Shown: in pieces, positions 6,936 through 9,109 of the stretch
Layout: every line of letters begins with the position of its first letter
Position numbering within the stretch: position 1 is the first letter of the stretch
Source of the DNA: a candidate division CSSED10-310 bacterium
GTDB lineage: Bacteria; CSSED10-310; JAFGDC01
Length of the DNA: 9,109 bases
Reading direction: 5' to 3'
Assembly: GCA_016932295.1 (NCBI GenBank)
Contig: JAFGDC010000527.1
Location: 1-9,109 of the forward strand
Made by a program: the position numbers and the translations under genes
The notes under the pieces: model-generated
Database searches by the model: none
What the model saw: only the letters and a program-made list of their open reading frames with translations
Told to the model about the DNA's origin: nothing

Positions 6936-9109
6936 ATGGACGACCGAAAACCAACCCTGACCACCAGGATCGTCAAGGCGTTCCTCACCAGCAACCTCTC
7001 GGTACTCTTTATTATCATCTCCTTTATCGTCGGCGTGGTCGCCCTGTGGGTGACACCGCGTGAGGAAGAACCTCAGATCACCGTCCCCATGGCCGATGTC
7101 ATCATTCAAATGCCAGGAATGGAACCGGAGGAAGTCGAATCACTGGCCGGCGCGCGACTCGAGAAACTCCTCATGGAGATCGACGGAGTCGAAAACGTGT
7201 ATCTCATGGCCCGGCAAGGCGTCGCCATCCTCACCGTGCAGTTTTACGTGGGAGAGGACCGTGAGCGCAGCCTGCTCAAGCTTTACAACAAGGTCTATTC
7301 CTCCGCCGACCAGATGCCGGACGACGTGAAGGGGTGGGTGATCAAGCCTATCGAGGTGGACGATGTTCCCATCGTTTCCGTCACCTTCGCCTCCGCGCGG
7401 TACAGTGATCACGAACTGCGGCGCATTGCAGAGGAGGTGCAGTACGCCATCCAGGAAATCCCGGCGGTGGGCCGCTCCTACATTTCCGGCGGCCGCCCCA
7501 GACAGATCCGTGTCGCTCTCGATACGGCCGCGATGCACGCCCATCAACTATCACCACTCCGGGTGGCGGGGGCCATCCAGAGCGCCAACGCCGCCTATCC
7601 AGCCGGCCAGCAGATCCAGGAGAATCGCACGTTTCTCCTGGAAACAGGCAGTTTCATGCGTTCCGTCAATGACGTGGAAAACCTGGTGGTGGGCGTGTTC
7701 GAAGGACGGCCGGTGCATCTCAGGGACATCGCCCAGGTGAGCGACGGCCCCGCGGAGGTGGAAAGTTACACCTGGCATGGTTTCGGACCGGCAAGGACCA
7801 GTGAGTTCGCCGCGCGGCCGATTGGGGAACTGGTTCCCGCCGTGACACTTGCCATCGCCAAGAAGAAAGGTGAAAACGCGGTGGCCGCGGCGGAGGAGAT
7901 CGTCAGAGTGGGGAACGAGCTGCGCGCCCGGGTGATCCCCGGCGATATCGACGTGGTGATCACAAGGAACTACGGTGAGACCGCCAACGAGAAGGTGAAT
8001 GAGCTGGTCAAGCACCTGTTGATCGCGGTTATGACCATCGTGGTGCTGCTGGCCATAGCCCTGGGTGTGAGAGAGGCGCTCATCGTCGCCCTCGCGGTGC
8101 CCATGACCCTCGCCTTCACCCTCATAGGCGGGACGCTGCTGGGCTTCACCATCAACCGCGTGACCCTTTTCGCTCTCATCCTTTCCCTGGGTTTGCTGGT
8201 GGATGATCCCATCGTTGATGTGGAGAATATTTTCCGTCACTTCAAGCTCAAGAAGCACCCACCCCTCAAGGCAACCCTGGTGGCGGTGGATGAAGTGCGT
8301 CCCCCCACCATCCTGGCCACCTTTACCGTGATCATCTCGTTTATACCCATGTTCTTCGTCACCGGAATGATGGGACCGTACATGCGGCCCATGCCCTTCA
8401 ACGTACCCGCAGCCATGCTCATGAGCCTGGTGGTGGCCTTCACGGTGACCCCCTGGGCAACCTTCCATCTGCTCAAACACGAGTATAAGAAAGAACACGC
8501 CGCCTACAATATCCGGGATTCACACATCTACCGCCTGTTCAAGCGAGTTCTGGGATTCCTCATGCATTCACCCCGCCGGGCCTGGCTGTTCATGACCGCC
8601 ATCATAGGCGCGTTGCTCCTGTCACTGCTGCTCGTGGTGGCGGGGCTGGTACCGCTCAAGATGCTGCCGTTCGGCAACAAGGATGAACTCCAACTGGTGA
8701 TCGACATGCCGGAGGGCACGACGCTGGAACGTACGGATCAGGTGGCCAGGGACCTGGCCGAATATGTCTCGACCGTAAATGAGGTGAGGAACTTCCAGGT
8801 GTATGTGGGGACGGCGTCACCCTTCGACTTCAACGGGTTGGTGCGGCACTACTTCATGCGGCGCGGCGACAATGTCGCTGACATTCGAATCAACCTGGTC
8901 AACAAGCACCATCGCGCGATGAAGACGCACGCCATCGCCCTTCGCATCCGAAAGGACATCATGGACATCGCTTCCGTGTATGGCGCCAGCGTCAAAATCG
9001 TTGAACCCCCGCCCGGACCGCCGGTGCTGGCCACGGTGGTGAGCGAAGTCTATGGACCACCCTGGGTGACCGTGGACGAATTGCACGGCGCCACCGGCAG
9101 GATGAAGGA
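6936..9109 (+). CDS. RND efflux transporter permease (AcrB superfamily), truncated by window end
   Basis: This inner-membrane, proton-driven pump subunit is visible for 724 residues without a stop; relatives have roughly 1,000-1,100, so about a third is missing. The start is ATG 6936 with AGGGGG 7 nt upstream. TM1 lies at about 22-40, followed by a conserved WVTPREEEPQI edge and a large periplasmic porter domain up to about residue 358. TM2-TM6 follow (about 361-379, 385-405, 411-431, 455-478, 490-512), and TM7 at about 545-570 begins the second half with PFGNKDELQLVIDMPEG. TM4 carries the proton-relay pair Asp423-Asp424 in LLVDDPIVDVEN, equivalent to AcrB Asp407/Asp408. The NYGETANEKVNEL and GPYMRPMPF segments recall a subfamily I know from deltaproteobacteria. 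Asp-Asp and the lack of metal-efflux signatures favour an organic or hydrophobic substrate, but this is inference. It is the third gene of the operon. Confidence 0.94.
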   Translation, partial: MDDRKPTLTTRIVKAFLTSNLSVLFIIISFIVGVVALWVTPREEEPQITVPMADVIIQMPGMEPEEVESLAGARLEKLLMEIDGVENVYLMARQGVAILTVQFYVGEDRERSLLKLYNKVYSSADQMPDDVKGWVIKPIEVDDVPIVSVTFASARYSDHELRRIAEEVQYAIQEIPAVGRSYISGGRPRQIRVALDTAAMHAHQLSPLRVAGAIQSANAAYPAGQQIQENRTFLLETGSFMRSVNDVENLVVGVFEGRPVHLRDIAQVSDGPAEVESYTWHGFGPARTSEFAARPIGELVPAVTLAIAKKKGENAVAAAEEIVRVGNELRARVIPGDIDVVITRNYGETANEKVNELVKHLLIAVMTIVVLLAIALGVREALIVALAVPMTLAFTLIGGTLLGFTINRVTLFALILSLGLLVDDPIVDVENIFRHFKLKKHPPLKATLVAVDEVRPPTILATFTVIISFIPMFFVTGMMGPYMRPMPFNVPAAMLMSLVVAFTVTPWATFHLLKHEYKKEHAAYNIRDSHIYRLFKRVLGFLMHSPRRAWLFMTAIIGALLLSLLLVVAGLVPLKMLPFGNKDELQLVIDMPEGTTLERTDQVARDLAEYVSTVNEVRNFQVYVGTASPFDFNGLVRHYFMRRGDNVADIRINLVNKHHRAMKTHAIALRIRKDIMDIASVYGASVKIVEPPPGPPVLATVVSEVYGPPWVTVDELHGATGRMK

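Noticed and set aside
7551..8498. 315-codon minus-strand open frame opposite the RND permease
   Set aside because: The His/Gly-rich product has no recognisable domain and sits opposite transmembrane codons of a clear RND gene.

Overview
This 9.1 kb window is GC-rich bacterial chromosome from a diderm (Gram-negative type). It encodes an outer-membrane TolC-like channel, a periplasmic adaptor and an RND pump. I cannot name the species. The secreted protein at the left edge, with repeated 'Q-R-I-D-S-S-G-x-x-x-W' strands, is of a kind I associate with uncultivated FCB-type lineages (Eisenbacteria, Krumholzibacteria, Latescibacteria and similar) and some deltaproteobacteria. That placement is inference.

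Layout. (a) Positions 1-958, minus strand: the first 319 residues of a secreted, tandem-repeat protein that runs off the left edge. It is easy to miss because its stop codon lies outside the window. (b) Positions 959-1453: a divergent intergenic region with an AT-rich core. It carries an interrupted inverted repeat, a sigma-70-like promoter and, immediately upstream of leuS, a long GC-rich hairpin with a competing downstream hairpin. (c) Positions 1454-4252, plus strand: leuS, a bacterial-type leucyl-tRNA synthetase with intact catalytic, zinc and editing motifs. It has an unusual insertion of about 100-120 residues in the region between the editing site and the return to the catalytic core, and it lacks the E. 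coli-type leucine-specific domain. (d) Positions 4253-4463: a spacer with no convincing terminator. (e) Positions 4464-9109, plus strand: a tightly packed three-gene operon for a tripartite efflux system. It encodes a TolC-family outer-membrane protein, a membrane-anchored periplasmic adaptor (8-nt overlap with the first gene) and an RND permease (2-nt gap), the last truncated by the right edge.

How the genes work together. The last three genes should form one envelope-spanning machine: a proton-driven inner-membrane pump, a periplasmic adaptor and an outer-membrane duct. No local regulator or substrate-specific enzyme is seen, so the exported substrate is unknown. leuS is an independent housekeeping gene with its own leader. 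The repeat protein is transcribed away from leuS and has no visible functional link to it.

The two points most worth following up are the insertion in LeuRS and the structured leuS leader. I see no CRISPR array, transposon, tRNA, rRNA or phage gene.
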